Shown: positions 8,247 to 18,191 of the stretch, piece by piece | Layout of the letters: each line of letters opens with the position of its first letter | How positions within the stretch are numbered: the stretch's first letter is position 1 | Source: Chara braunii | Lineage: Eukaryota > Streptophyta > Charophyceae > Charales > Characeae | Length of the DNA: 31,031 bases | Direction of reading: 5' to 3' | Assembly: GCA_003427395.1 (NCBI GenBank) | Contig: BFEA01000126.1 | Coordinates: forward strand, 920,344-951,374 | Translations under genes and position numbers: made by a program | Notes under the pieces: model-generated | Told to the model about the DNA's origin: nothing | Database searches by the model: none | Seen by the model: only the letters and a program-made list of their open reading frames with translations

Positions 8247-9460
8247 TTATTTCCTTTTCGAAGGTCTCTTAGAGGACTCCCCTAGTTCAGAGGTGGACGA
8301 TGCCGTATGTTCTTCCGCAGGTTTTTCTAAGTGCTTATCTGGGTGCTTATCGACCCCATCCTTCTTCTTACCCTTTTTCGAACGCGGGATAGCCTCTTTT
8401 CGGTCTTTAAGTACTTTTAAGCAGGCCCGGGACACCGGTTCCTTCCATCTTATGCCGTCTAATTCCTCTATCAGGTAGGCTCCGCCCTCTAGTCTCTTAA
8501 CCACACGGTAGGGATCCATCCATATGTTCGCTAGCTTCCCTGTCCATGTTCTCTCCAATGAGGAGTCGTAGAGCAAGACTAGGCTCCCCGTAGGTATGCC
8601 TTCTTGTCTGACCCGAAGATTCTTGTCCCATCTTTCTTTCTCTTTTCCCCTCTGGATCTTTAGCCTCTCTACGGCGTCCAGGGTGCTATCCTCAAGGGCT
8701 TTGGCTATTTGTTTGATCCTTGCGGCCAGCAACTGCTCTCTTATCGAGATCTTTTCCCAGTCAATCGTCTTCCAAGAGTCGATATGAAATTCTATAGGTA
8801 AGGAACAATGTCGTCCAAATCATAAGGTGCAGGGCGGGTATCCCGTAGTTGATCGAACCGTAACATTATCTGCCCAGACGGCGAATGTCAGATAGTTCGG
8901 CCACTTCTTCTCCTTCCCTTCGCACCATTTGGCGAGCGCGTTGACTAGAGACTGGTGCCCCCTTTCTACAGGATCATTAGTTTGAGGATGATATGTCGTG
9001 GATAGCGATACTCATATTCCTGCTCTCTGGAGCAAATCTTGGACTTTCTTAGCCATAAACTCTGACCCCCTATCCATGACAATCTTCCCTACGCAGCCGT
9101 ACCGGGTAATATATTCAGTCAGATGTCCACTAACTGCTTTACCAGTTTTCTGACGTAGCAGCCATGCCTCAACAAATCCAGTCAGGTCGTCTCTAATATC
9201 CATGATGTAGTTCATCCCTCCTTCTCCCTTGGGCATCTTAACTAAGTCTACGTGAACTTTCTGGCCTACCGTTATCGGATAGGAAGAGAACAAGGGCTCC
9301 TTATACTTAACGACATTCCTCTTCTGACATTCTACGCAAGTCAGACAGTATGATTCTACGTCCTTATATAAACCATCCCACCAGTAGAGGTTCCTAACCT
9401 TTTCAAAAGTTTATTTTATTCCTCTGTGTCCTCCAACGATGTTGTCGTGAAGTTCCGCTA
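8247..9460 (-). pseudogene. Integrase of gypsy element A
   Basis: Inserts element cDNA into the host genome. Read on the minus strand in one frame. The HHCC zinc-binding part spans the TAA at 9411-9413 (LHDNIVGGH before it, YCLTCVEC after it). The first catalytic Asp lies in HVDLVKMP, the second in VMDRGSEF, and the Glu in PVERGH; exactly 35 residues separate the second Asp and the Glu, the retroviral DD35E spacing. A GPY/F-like segment (MDPYRVVKRLEGGAYLIEEL) follows, then a Lys/Ser-rich tail. Two further stops, TGA at 9012-9014 and TGA at 8820-8822, interrupt it. The second sits where element B has the Trp of TLWFGRH. No chromodomain is seen. Confidence 0.88.
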
Positions 9461-10110
9461 TTATCTCCCGGCGCTCGACCTCATCACAGACGACTCTCAT
9501 TGGCATTCCGTTTTTAGGTGGTCTCTTAAAGAGGTGCCCCGCCCTGAGGCAATACCGTTGAGCCTCCTTCCTAAGTCTGTCATCCAACTCGATTTCGCTT
9601 ATAAGATACCGCCCTATCTGATGATACTTACCAATGTATAGATTCTCTAGGAATATGAAAGTTTCTCCTGCACTAGGCTCCATTTTTAAGGAACTAATCT
9701 TCACTTGTAAAAACTTGTCAATACCAATAGGCGACCCTAGGTCCCCATCTTCTAGTGGAATTCGCGACATGTCATCGGCAACTAAATTCTTAGCCCCGGA
9801 TATTCGCTCCACTACATAGTCAAATATCCTTATATGCATAAGCCACCTGGTGATCGTAGGGTCTGTCAACGAGAAATATTTTTGTAAGACGGCCGCCACC
9901 TCTGTCGGATCGACCCGTAGTACGAACCTTCGTCCGTAAATAAAATGTCGGAAAACATTTAAATAGTGCAGCACCCCGATAATTTCTTTCTTAAACTGTG
10001 AGTAAATCCTCTCGGTGACGTTTAAGGTTTTGCTCTCGAACCTGAGAGGCCTCTCGTGGCCAACCTGGTCCTTTTGAGCCAGGACGCCACCAACGGAGGC
10101 AGGTCCCCGC
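9411..10110 (-). pseudogene. RNase H and connection region of gypsy element A
   Basis: RNase H removes genomic RNA during reverse transcription. On the minus strand the frame contains GGVLAQKDQ, RPLRFES, ERIYSQFKKEIIGVLHYLNVFRHFIYG, FVLRVDP and DDMSRIP, the standard gypsy RNase H core series. The first catalytic block (VCTDAG) is in the RT frame just upstream, so a frameshift at about 10085-10125 splits the domain. Integrase follows in the same frame. Functionally broken, but the family assignment is firm because the same landmarks appear in element B. Confidence 0.87.
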
Positions 10111-10920
10111 ATCCGTACATACCGCAAATGACCGCTTCTCCTCGTCTTCAAAGTAAGGGACTCCAATGGCTTGACCTCCTTCCTTAAATTCTTCCTTGAG
10201 CGTTCTTACTGTATCTTCCTGTTCACTCGTCCATTGCCATTCTACTCCTTTGCGCAAGAGCTTTCTTAACGGCTCGGCCTTCCCAGCATACCCTTTTATA
10301 AAATTCCTCCAGAACCCGACCACCCTTAGAAACTGCCGTATGTCTGTAATGTGTTGTATGGGAGTAGGCCAGTTCATAAGTTTTTCTAACTTTGTCAGGT
10401 CCGACCGTCTGTCATCCTTGTCGCAGATATATCCCAATATCTTTATAGAGGACACTGCCCACCTTCTTTTCGTCCCGCTTATCGTGAGGTTCGCGTCCTC
10501 TAACTTCACTAGTACTTTCTTGATATCCTCAGCATGGGTCGCGACGAACTTCCTCACTCCCGGTCTCACCTCTGTCTCATCTCTCTCGTACGGCCCTTTG
10601 ATCGGAAAATCATCCAGGAAAACCTCCACCAAATTTAGTATAAGTTCCCCCAGAACGGCCACAATCGCTCTCTGAAAGACTACAACACCATTAATCCACC
10701 CCATCGGCACCACAATTATTTGGACAAGCCCTAACGGCGTATGCATCGCAGTTAGATGCCGGTCTCGGTAGTCAAGCGGAATCTCATCATAGCCCGGGAA
10801 AATGTCGCAGACTGACCAAATTGAACGCCCAGCTGAGCCTTCAGATAGGAAATTCGCGTTTCGGATGGAGCCAACGTCCCTCACCGTGACCTTATTTGTC
10901 TTCTGTAAGTCATGTATCCC
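10085..10920 (-). pseudogene. Reverse transcriptase, main part, gypsy element A
   Basis: Copies element RNA into DNA. Minus-strand landmarks in order are HDLQKTNKVTVRD, PGYDEIPLDYRDR, TAMHTPLGLVQ, VPMGWINGV, the catalytic box VFLDDFPI (FLDD at 10609-10620, a Ty3-type variant of YXDD), then ILGYICD and the thumb/connection segment NWPTPIQHITDIRQFL and GFWRNFI. The N-terminal part of RT lies on the other side of the insertion at 10921-11230. The frame is open across the catalytic core until the RNase H frameshift. This is the best-preserved enzyme domain in the window. Confidence 0.9.
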
Positions 10921-11117
10921 TATGTAGACCCCCGTACGAATACGGGCCGTTCGTACGTATGTACGGCCGTACGGGCTCATGTGGTCGTACGGGTCGTACA
11001 TATGGAAAAAAATCAAAAAAATATGAAAAAACAATATGTTATGCAAAAAAATAAACCGAAACACTTTTGCCTCAGGGTCATATTGAAATTCGTTACCAAA
11101 TTTGAGATAAAAAAAAC

Positions 11118-11162
<45 letters not shown>

Positions 11163-11230
11163 GGGCTGTACACACGGCCGTACGGCCGTTCATACGGCCG
11201 TATGTACGACCGTACGATAAACCCCGCGTA
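10921..11230. repeat. About 310-bp insertion in RT of element A
   Basis: The RT frame is interrupted between a fingers segment ending SNGKLQ (minus strand, to about 11231) and its continuation IHDLQ (from about 10919). The inserted DNA is rich in CGTACG, ACGGCCGTA and TACGGCCGTACGG palindromic motifs at both ends (10926-11005 and 11165-11220) around an A/T core with a 41-base T run (11119-11159). It looks like a MITE with palindromic subterminal repeats. TA bases are present at both junctions, but no exact inverted end or target duplication could be fixed by eye. Confidence 0.7.
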
Positions 11231-11784
11231 CGTTGTAGCTTTCCGTTTGATTTCCGTATGAAGAACCACCGGTTGGCATAGGCGCTCTCACAAGGCTCCG
11301 CTACGAACGTCCTTATCTTCTCTTTCAGGAAGTCTACTATCATCTCCTTTTCCCTTCTGCGCACACTTCCATCCCGCGTCATTCCATGGAACATGAGGGA
11401 CCATATAGATTCTTGCAGGCTTAGCATATTGTGGACCTATTCACCCTCTCTCTGCGTCACAAAAGGTTACTGCGTTGTCACATGATCTTAATGTTTCTAT
11501 TATCAGTTCTCTCTCCTTCTCAGTTATATTCTTATCGCCTATATTCATTCCCTTTATTCTGTCTTCGGTAATTCTCTGCCCTTCAGTGACCTTTCGTTCT
11601 TTGATCATCTGAGTAATTTATTCTTCAATGATCCCTATTTCCCCGGTCCTATCACGGCTGACTACGGCTGGCTTGACTTTTTGGGCTACAGTTTTGTATC
11701 TCTTTCCCCCACCGTGTAGGGGAATTCCTCCAAAAAAGACATGTTTATACACCCTCTGAACTCATCATCATCAGCCTCTTTCAC
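11231..11784 (-). pseudogene. RT fingers and protease-RT linker of gypsy element A
   Basis: Minus-strand sequence between protease and the RT core. Near 11231-11400 one frame encodes EKEMIVDFLKEKI then a block ending FFIRKSNGKLQ, the conserved RT fingers start. Just upstream another frame gives the VPHVPWN segment that precedes it, so a one-base shift separates them at about 11385. Element B has the matching VPHQPWN. Further upstream a stop follows the protease frame at 11785, and a linker with several stops and glutamate/lysine-rich text fills 11430-11784. No separate gene. Confidence 0.7.
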
Positions 11785-13562
11785 TTAAACTGTTCCGTCG
11801 ACAACATACTTACTCTCTAGGTCCTCGACTTCAATCCTTTTGCCTTTCACTTTATGGGGTTCCAGAGTGAGTTTCTCATGTATCATCTGGCAACTTCTCG
11901 TTTTTAGTTGTCCTCTATTTTGTAAGGAAATCTTATGACGCTTTTCAAATTTGTTAACGGTCTTCAGGGTGACTCTGCTACCTTCGGATCCGTCTATGGT
12001 AACCGTTTGACTTTCGTCCCGCTTGTTCTCAGTTGTGGCGTTAACCCGTGTCAGCCATGTCCTTCCAATGATTATTTCTGACGAACAATGCTCAACTGTA
12101 AAGACGGGCACGATGACCTCGACCCCAGCAACCACGACCTTTGCTTTATGGCACACCCCAAGCGCGGGCTGCTTGAGCTTGTTAGCGGATACCATGGTCA
12201 TAGCCATGCCCCTGTTTACCTCTAAGCCAAGCTTTCGGGCCACCTTATCCTCACAGACGGTGGACGCAGATCCGTCATCTACTGTAGCCTCCATCCTTAT
12301 CCCATTCATGGTGACGTTCGGTTTTCCACTACCAAGGACGTAGAAGTAATCGCCTCCACCTTCACCGGTCTCTACCCGTTCGCCTTCTCCTTTTTCTGCC
12401 ACTAGGACTGAGGTTTTCACCTCCTCCTTCTGTTCTCCAGAAGTTACTGTCTCTGCTAGCGGTACTTTAGCTTTCTTCATCATTCTTATTAATTCATCCC
12501 TCGCCGGGCCACAGCCCGCTATGAATTCCTTCAGGGTGATAGGGATAGGCATATCCATGGCCCTCCTCCAGGGTTCTCTTAAATTGACTTCGTCCAGCGA
12601 GCTTTTGAGCTGAAACTTCTTAGCCGCTCTTTTTCTAGAAGATTGAGGTGACTTTTGTGACTCCATTTGCTCATCCGTCATAGGCTGATCCTGATCCTCT
12701 TTCTTCCCCTTGCTTGATTCGTCGACGCCTTGCGTACATACGTAGACCTCTCCGTCATTCACTGTCTTCTCAAAGTTAATGGATAAAATTCTCATCCCCG
12801 GGATTTCCGGTGGTTCGTCGAAGTCGTCCTTGAAAGTTACTCGAGAGACCTTCGCTGCCGATTGGTCCTGGGCTTGCTTCCCCTTTGCCTCATTCATTCT
12901 CCTCCTTCGGATATCCACATTAATCTTCATCGAGGGTAGGAAAGGCACCAGTTTCGCTTCATCGGCCCACATCACATACTTTCGATCATCCAACTCAATG
13001 ATACCCTCTTTTAGCGCGTCTACTATTGCTTGGCAATCTCTTTTTCGGTGGTCTTCGTCTCCGCAGTAGATACAAGCTTTATCATTCCAGGTTCGCTTCG
13101 GACTAGGGCCCCCATTCTCGCGTACAGCCTGAACAGAGGGCTCCTCCTTCCTCTGGCTACTACTTTGCAATCTCTCCACTGCCGCCTCTAGGACTTCTAT
13201 TTGTTTCGCCATCTCCTCTTCTCGTTTCTCTGGCCTTTTAGTCTCTATCTCATCTTTTGGCTTTCACCTGTTATCCTTAGTGTTGGACCACTTGGAGGTT
13301 CCTCATTCTCCATCGTTCCTTTTCCAGTGCCTCCTGCTTCCTTTCCTCCACTCGGGCTCGCCTCTAACTAACTTCCCTTTCCTAGGCGAGCTGGGAATGA
13401 TATCCCTTCCCTCTACTTTAGGTCTCCTATCTTCATATTGAGTCCTCCTTCCCCCTTTTTCTGTAGTTACTCCCTTCCCTAGGTTATCGAGAATCCTTGC
13501 GAGGTGTGCCTTTGCACTTTGCCCTTCGGTGTAATGTGCTAAGACTTTGACTTGGCCAAATT
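11785..13562 (-). pseudogene. Gag C-terminus and aspartic protease of gypsy element A
   Basis: Gag packages element RNA; protease cleaves the polyprotein. Minus-strand frame in one register from 13562 to 11785. First a basic gag segment broken by two TGA stops (about 13303 and 13264), then from 13212 a coiled coil, a zinc knuckle CIYCGDEDHRKRDC (13033-13074, exact CX2CX4HX4C), an acidic/basic linker, a conserved ITLKEFIAGCGPARDEL segment shared in form with element B, and the protease with VDDGS at its active site (codons at 12271-12279) and IIIGRTWL near its end. The gag N-terminus is cut off at 13563 by the LTR of element B; the frame continues as chance codons into that LTR. Confidence 0.88.
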
Positions 13563-14118
13563 TGTCAGGGCAGAAACCCTTACAAGGGTATCCGCTGGTG
13601 TTTTGACAGCTCGCAGGAAGGCGCCATCCTATCCGTAAGATGACGGGGCGCCGGTGAGCGAAAAAAGAACGAAGTGAAGATAATCCGCCACGGCGCGGCA
13701 AAAGATTTCATGGGTATCCCAACCCCTTGTACATATTTACATTTCTTTTCTTATCAGGTATTGAGCCCGCGTCTGTCTTTTCTAAATCTGTTACTCAGAC
13801 TCTAGGGTTGGGCACCCAAGTGGTTGTAGAAAGGGCAGTTGACACTACAAAGACATATCGCGGCAGAAACTACTAAAGGAAGGAAGCCGCAACGACAGGG
13901 GTGTCAGGGCTACCATTCCCCTTCGCCCCCACCATCAAAGCAATGTGCCGCGACCTAAACAAAAGGTTGCCGCGCGGCCCTTCGGCTGCGTGATTCAGGG
14001 TCCATCGAAGGAAAAGACCAACGTTATAAACACTTGAAGCACGACTGCAAAGGGAGACGCTCGAATTAAAGACCTGACCGCAAAGACTATTGAAGAGAAC
14101 CTACCCTACCGCAATCCC

Positions 14119-14125
14119 TATAAAA
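14119..14125 (+). promoter_or_regulatory. TATA box in left LTR of B
   Basis: CCCTATAAAAC on the plus strand. The same motif and flanks are conserved in the right copy at 29777-29783, so it is a candidate LTR promoter. The only support is the motif and its conservation. Confidence 0.5.
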
Positions 14126-14599
14126 CTCAACCTTGCTCGTACACCATGCGTGTGCGCCATGCCGTTCAGCTAGACTAAAGTGGGCGTCCAGGTAATATGA
14201 GAGGAAGCCGTGGAAATAGGCGCGTCGGGACCAAGCATTTCCCGACGTTCCTACCACTAGGACAATGCGCGACAACCTATCGGCCGCGCAATTCAAAGTT
14301 CGACGGTTGGAAACGACCGCTTCAGACAATGGCTCGGAAAGGCGAGATGACGAGGAAAGCTAAGGGTTGAAGTTAAAAATTTATCTAGGAAAAACTACCG
14401 GTAAAAGCCTAACCCCGCGCCGACGTTATACCTACCTACCCCACTGCCCAAGCTAAGCTAAAGGTGTGTGGGCGGTGCAAGGGGGGAAGCGCTAAGTAGA
14501 AAAAGGCCCTTAGAAAACATGCCTCGGGAAAGTTAGTGGGCTACCGGGCGTGTATGTTCCTTATAGGAAGGGCGCTCCTACCTGTACCGTACTGGAAGC

Positions 14600-14656
14600 T
14601 AGCCCAGTAGGTTTGGAAGTGGGATGATAAGCAGCAGATATATAGATCGAACCCAC
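14600..14656 (+). repeat. tRNA-like module 1 (A-box and B-box)
   Basis: TAGCCCAGTAGG resembles the RNA polymerase III A box of tRNA genes, and AGATCGAACCC, 32 bases further on, resembles the B box. The module aligns without gaps over 57 bases to module 2 (14783-14839), so the two are related. It cannot be folded into a full tRNA by eye. Conserved in the right LTR at about 30217-30273 with one B-box change. Confidence 0.5.
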
Positions 14657-14782
14657 CCCGCCCGCCGGGCTAGCTCCCTTGTTTTTAGCAAGGCCGCTGA
14701 GAACGAAAGGAAGTCACCAACAAGACTCCACGCCTACCAACTCAAGTACCTACGACGCTCCTCCCTACACCAAGAAAAGAGT

Positions 14783-14839
14783 TAGCCCAATGGGTCTGCG
14801 GGTGGGCCGGCAACCACCAGATACTAGGATCGAGCCCAC
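14783..14839 (+). repeat. tRNA-like module 2 (A-box and B-box)
   Basis: TAGCCCAATGGG (A-box-like) and AGGATCGAGCCC (B-box-like) at the same spacing as module 1. The right-LTR copy is about 30400-30464. Further B-box-like pieces (GGGCTCGATC and GGATTCGAACC) lie at about 14989-15000 and 15098-15110, each next to CGGGCAGCAG. Probably tRNA-derived pieces, as in SINEs, now part of the LTR. Confidence 0.5.
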
Positions 14840-15376
14840 GCACGCCATGTTTTAGCAGGCAATAGGAAGGTTGAAGGCGGGCGACTCATCGAACGCACAG
14901 GGCGGCATCCGCCATGCCGCCTGGGAAATCACACAGACGAAGTCCGCCGCTAAAAACAAACAACTTCTAAAAGTCATCCTCTGAGGCGTGGGCTCGATCT
15001 GCGGGCAGCAGAGTGAGGGGAGTGGAAAAGACAAAATGAAAAAGGCAAATCGAAGCCGAAACGACTCAAATTTCTCTCCAGCGTGGCCGCGCGCAGAGGA
15101 TTCGAACCGCGGGCAGCAGGGGAAAATCCACATTAAAAAAAAGATGAATGAAATAAAACAAAACGAAAAATGCCAAAAAGAAAAACAAAAAGAAAACAGA
15201 CAAAACTCAGAAATGCCAGATGGCGCGTGGGAAAACGACGCGCAGAATTTTGACTCAGCAGGGCTGCAATGAGACCCGTTTTAATCGGATCTCTGTTTGT
15301 TTTTTTTCTATTATTTTCATTGTTAGTCATTCGCGTTTTCCTATGGCCGCCCATATCGGTGGGAGTGTATCTCCCC

Positions 15377-15786
15377 NNNNNNNNNNNNNNNNNNNNNNNN
15401 NNNNNNNNNNNNNNNNNNNNNNNNNNNNNNNNNNNNNNNNNNNNNNNNNNNNNNNNNNNNNNNNNNNNNNNNNNNNNNNNNNNNNNNNNNNNNNNNNNNN
15501 NNNNNNNNNNNNNNNNNNNNNNNNNNNNNNNNNNNNNNNNNNNNNNNNNNNNNNNNNNNNNNNNNNNNNNNNNNNNNNNNNNNNNNNNNNNNNNNNNNNN
15601 NNNNNNNNNNNNNNNNNNNNNNNNNNNNNNNNNNNNNNNNNNNNNNNNNNNNNNNNNNNNNNNNNNNNNNNNNNNNNNNNNNNNNNNNNNNNNNNNNNNN
15701 NNNNNNNNNNNNNNNNNNNNNNNNNNNNNNNNNNNNNNNNNNNNNNNNNNNNNNNNNNNNNNNNNNNNNNNNNNNNNNNNNNNNNN
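15377..15786. other. Assembly gap (410 N)
   Basis: Unresolved bases. The gap begins exactly after GGGAGTGTATCTCCCC. The right LTR continues past the same point with ATGTTCTAGCAGAATATTC, so the missing sequence should start with the rest of the LTR. Confidence 1.
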
Positions 15787-16150
15787 GCTGGGGCAGAAGT
15801 GGTCATGATGACCCCTCCCCTTTGCCCCAGCTGAGCCATCATGGGCTCCTTGCAGACTCAGCACCCCCAACATTGGATCTTTCTGACCCTGGGGGGGGGG
15901 TTGAGTGTTGGGAAAAGACACTACCACATGGGAGGGGAGCCAAAGAGAATTATGGCGTGATTCCCGCCATTGAGATCAGTGAATCTCGTGGCTGGGCATC
16001 CACCAAAGGAATAGGAAGAGGGAGGCTGAATAGGGAACTAAGTCCATCCTTTCCCCGACGTACAGTCACTGGGAAAAATAGCCAGGTCCATCAAACTTTA
16101 AAAACTTATAACTCCTACAATAATGGTCAGAAAAATACAAGAAAAATTGT
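15787..16150. other. Non-coding stretch after the gap
   Basis: Starts with a hairpin (GCTGGGGCA at 15787-15795 pairs with TGCCCCAGC at 15823-15831); the left arm probably extends into the gap. A G run lies at about 15891-15900. No gene recognised. Confidence 0.6.
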
Positions 16151-16211
16151 TTCAGAAATGAGACAGTGTTAGCCATCTGATGAGAATTACGAGATGACTG
16201 ATTGAACTAAC

Positions 16212-16553
16212 CCTGAATAGATAAAGACGAGAGAAAGGGGAATAGTCAAAGTCAGGTGCACTAAGTGTGCGGCTGCGGTGCGACGACGTCGCACCGTTGA
16301 TCTCACAAAAAATCGAGGGCCCAGGGCCATCTCGAATTATTGTCCAAGGGTTAGAGTGTCGAGGCACACTCTCCACCTCGACAATAAAAGCAGGCAGTTC
16401 CCAGCAGTTGTCACACAAGGAGCACGTGCTGTTGGAGTGGTCGCACACTCTAAGGCATTTGTGAGTTGCGGGAGTGCTTAGGGAGTTCTGCTGGGAGTCT
16501 ACTAGAGGAGCTGCAAGAGCCAAGAGGAGGAGAAGGAGCCACCATAGCCACAA
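16212..16553 (-). CDS. Possible first exon of a secreted Cys-rich protein (uncertain)
   Basis: The minus-strand frame begins with a very hydrophobic leader (LWWLLLLLLALAAPLVDSQQ), an excellent signal-peptide shape ending in a small-residue region. A Cys-rich part follows (CLRVCDHSNSTCSLCDNC) with one N-glycosylation sequon, then FCEING. The frame has no ATG: the first codon after an upstream stop that could serve is TTG at 16551-16553, so the start may be mutated or upstream of an intron. A plausible splice donor (AGG|GTTAGT) ends the exon at 16212; the uninterrupted frame goes on to 16153. No family recognised. It runs against element B and could be captured host sequence or chance. Confidence 0.3.
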
Positions 16554-16784
16554 GGTGGAGGCACCTTGCTACCACCTTGGGTTGGTACCGGACCTACGGC
16601 ACATGTGCTAGGGACCACTNCATTGGAGCGGGAACTCACCTCCGAGACTCAANGGAGNNNCATTTTGGACTTAGCTTCGGCCAAGGGCCGGGTTCTATTA
16701 TTTTGAGCTTGGACGTGGCCGACGTAAGGGAGCATGCTATCGGAATAATCAAGCGGCAAGGCTACGTCCGCATANGGAAGAGCG

Positions 16785-17438
16785 TTGCCGACCTTGTCGT
16801 ACGNGGGCATCAAGATAATTTTTTGTGAGAGTGTCGTGGGACCGCCGTTGGACCTGGTTTTTGACACCGAGGCGGTGTCTTTAATTTTGGAAGCAAGGAT
16901 CTCGGGTTGCGGCGCGACGAGGCGACGGTACCGCTTACCCGCTTGTTGGCGGTTCGCGGCGGTAGCACCAATTAATTTTGTGTGGCATTCCAGGTGTGTC
17001 GTCGTGATCCGAGGAAGGTGCCGAGTGNGGCACATGCTCAAGGCGGACGCCGGTGCAAACTTGTGGCGATGTGACGCAAGGGATTTTTTTGTAGCGGGAA
17101 CGACGCAAGTCCTTGACGTTTTGGCGTGGTGGAACCCTTGGTACCAGTCCTTGGCACCATTGGGACCATTTGGGACTACGCCGCATCGACGGTCCTCTTG
17201 ATTGGACGTTAGACAACTCGGCGCCAAAGGATTTATTTTGGACTGCATCGGCAACTTCCATTGCTTTGGGCCCGGCGAGACCAATTTGGAACTGGGGTGC
17301 CACTCATCACTTGTGGGAGTTGCCAGAGCAAGCAAGGACCTCTCAATAATTGTTGAGCTTCACAGCGCTGGTGAAATCTATTCAAAACATTTGGGAGCGT
17401 GGTTGGTATTCAAGATTCAACTTGGCTTTCTTGAGTGA
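16785..17438 (+). pseudogene. Unrecognised long frame with one stop
   Basis: A plus-strand frame stays open for 218 codons apart from one TGA at 17199-17201. It contains FDTEAVSLILEARISGCGA, WRCDARDFFVAGTTQVLDV, WWNPWYQ and CIGNFHCFGPGETNLELG. A neighbouring frame (about 16667-16828) reads LDVADVREHAIGIIKRQG and ends just as this one begins, so a frameshift may join them. Six N positions lie nearby. I do not recognise the protein. It could be a decayed element gene or a chance frame; a minus-strand frame over the same DNA is also long (16649-17335), which lowers confidence. Confidence 0.25.
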
Positions 17439-17439
17439 G

Positions 17440-18140
17440 CCGGTCGGCATCGAGGGACACTTCACTCAAGGTCAGTTAATGACTCAGACCCCTCATTCCC
17501 CACGTGAAACCACACTTTGCTTGCCCCATTTCAATTTCCTTGAATATTCAGTTGAAAGAAAGAAANGCTGGTTTGTGTGTGCTCAAACGTGAAAAGGGAA
17601 GTGTTGTCTGACCCCGGGTATTCCTGCCTACTCTTGGAATCTGTCTTGGCTTTGTACCTTGTTGCAGGCAATGGGAGAAAAAGCTTTGCATGTTCAATGA
17701 AGGCTAGGGTCTTGTAGGCGTGACACTCCACCTATGAAATGCTTAAACGCTCCTTTGTTTATTTTTTTGGTTCGCAAGATCCTTGGTCGATTGAGGGTCA
17801 CGAGGGGAGGATCTTGTCATTAATTATGCCTTCCTTTATTTGGTTAGGCGGCCTCCGCTTTAGGAATTCATGATATGGGCCGTCAATTATATTGCTACAA
17901 AGCGATCCTCGCCTATTACCCACGACAAGAATTGTAGGACGCGGTGAAACGGGTCGACGAGGCTCCTCTATTTTCACCTTTCTTTCTTGAACTATCCCGC
18001 GCATAGGAAATAGCTCCAATGAGCATGCACCTGGCGACCACCACGGAAGGAAAGGTAGCTTCCAACTCCCATAGGCCTTGTGGAAACTAAGCAGCGATAG
18101 GAATCGCCCTACATTTAGCCTGCGCACGCTCGGTGTCATT
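17440..18140. other. No supported gene
   Basis: Mixed-composition DNA. A 113-codon minus-strand frame (17798-18139) has no recognisable domain. Nothing else stands out until the TATA box at 18142. Confidence 0.5.
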
Positions 18141-18141
18141 C

Positions 18142-18149
18142 TATATAAA
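18142..18149 (+). promoter_or_regulatory. TATA box upstream of the unknown frame
   Basis: CTATATAAATAG is a strong TATA motif, about 160 bases before the first ATG (18300) of the unknown frame that follows. Promoter role inferred from position. Confidence 0.45.
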
Positions 18150-18191
18150 TAGCTCAGCCTATCATATATTTTACTTCACTACAAGGTTTTT

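Larger units (their letters stand above)
7880..13562 (-). mobile_element. Ty3/gypsy element A (5'-truncated by element B, inactive)
   Basis: Minus-strand retrotransposon with domain order gag zinc knuckle, aspartic protease, reverse transcriptase, RNase H, integrase with a GPY/F-like module, and a basic tail. RT before integrase defines Ty3/gypsy. The left LTR of element B begins at 13563 inside the gag, so the 5' end of A is expected beyond element B, outside the window. Coding is broken by stops in gag (two TGA) and integrase (one TAA, two TGA), frameshifts before RT and before RNase H, and an insertion inside RT at about 10921-11230. Inactive, but every core domain is recognisable. Confidence 0.9.
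13563..15376 (+). repeat. Left LTR of element B (cut by assembly gap)
   Basis: Begins TGTCAGGG next to element A gag. In the first 290 bases I counted about a dozen differences from the right copy, nearly all transitions; elsewhere a roughly 42-bp segment (about 14282-14330) is absent from the right copy. It includes a TATA motif at 14119-14125 and two tRNA-like modules (14600-14656 and 14783-14839). Its end is hidden by the gap. Confidence 0.85.

Noticed and set aside
7711-8478. 255-codon plus-strand hydrophobic frame
   Set aside because: Antisense shadow of the basic tail of integrase A and the following 3' region.
13620-13701. N-terminal part of the minus-strand frame 13303-13701 as A gag
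   Set aside because: This part lies inside the B LTR (the same bases occur at 29279-29360), so only the part below 13563 belongs to A.
15133-15927. Long frames across the assembly gap
   Set aside because: Most of their residues are unknown because they run through N bases.
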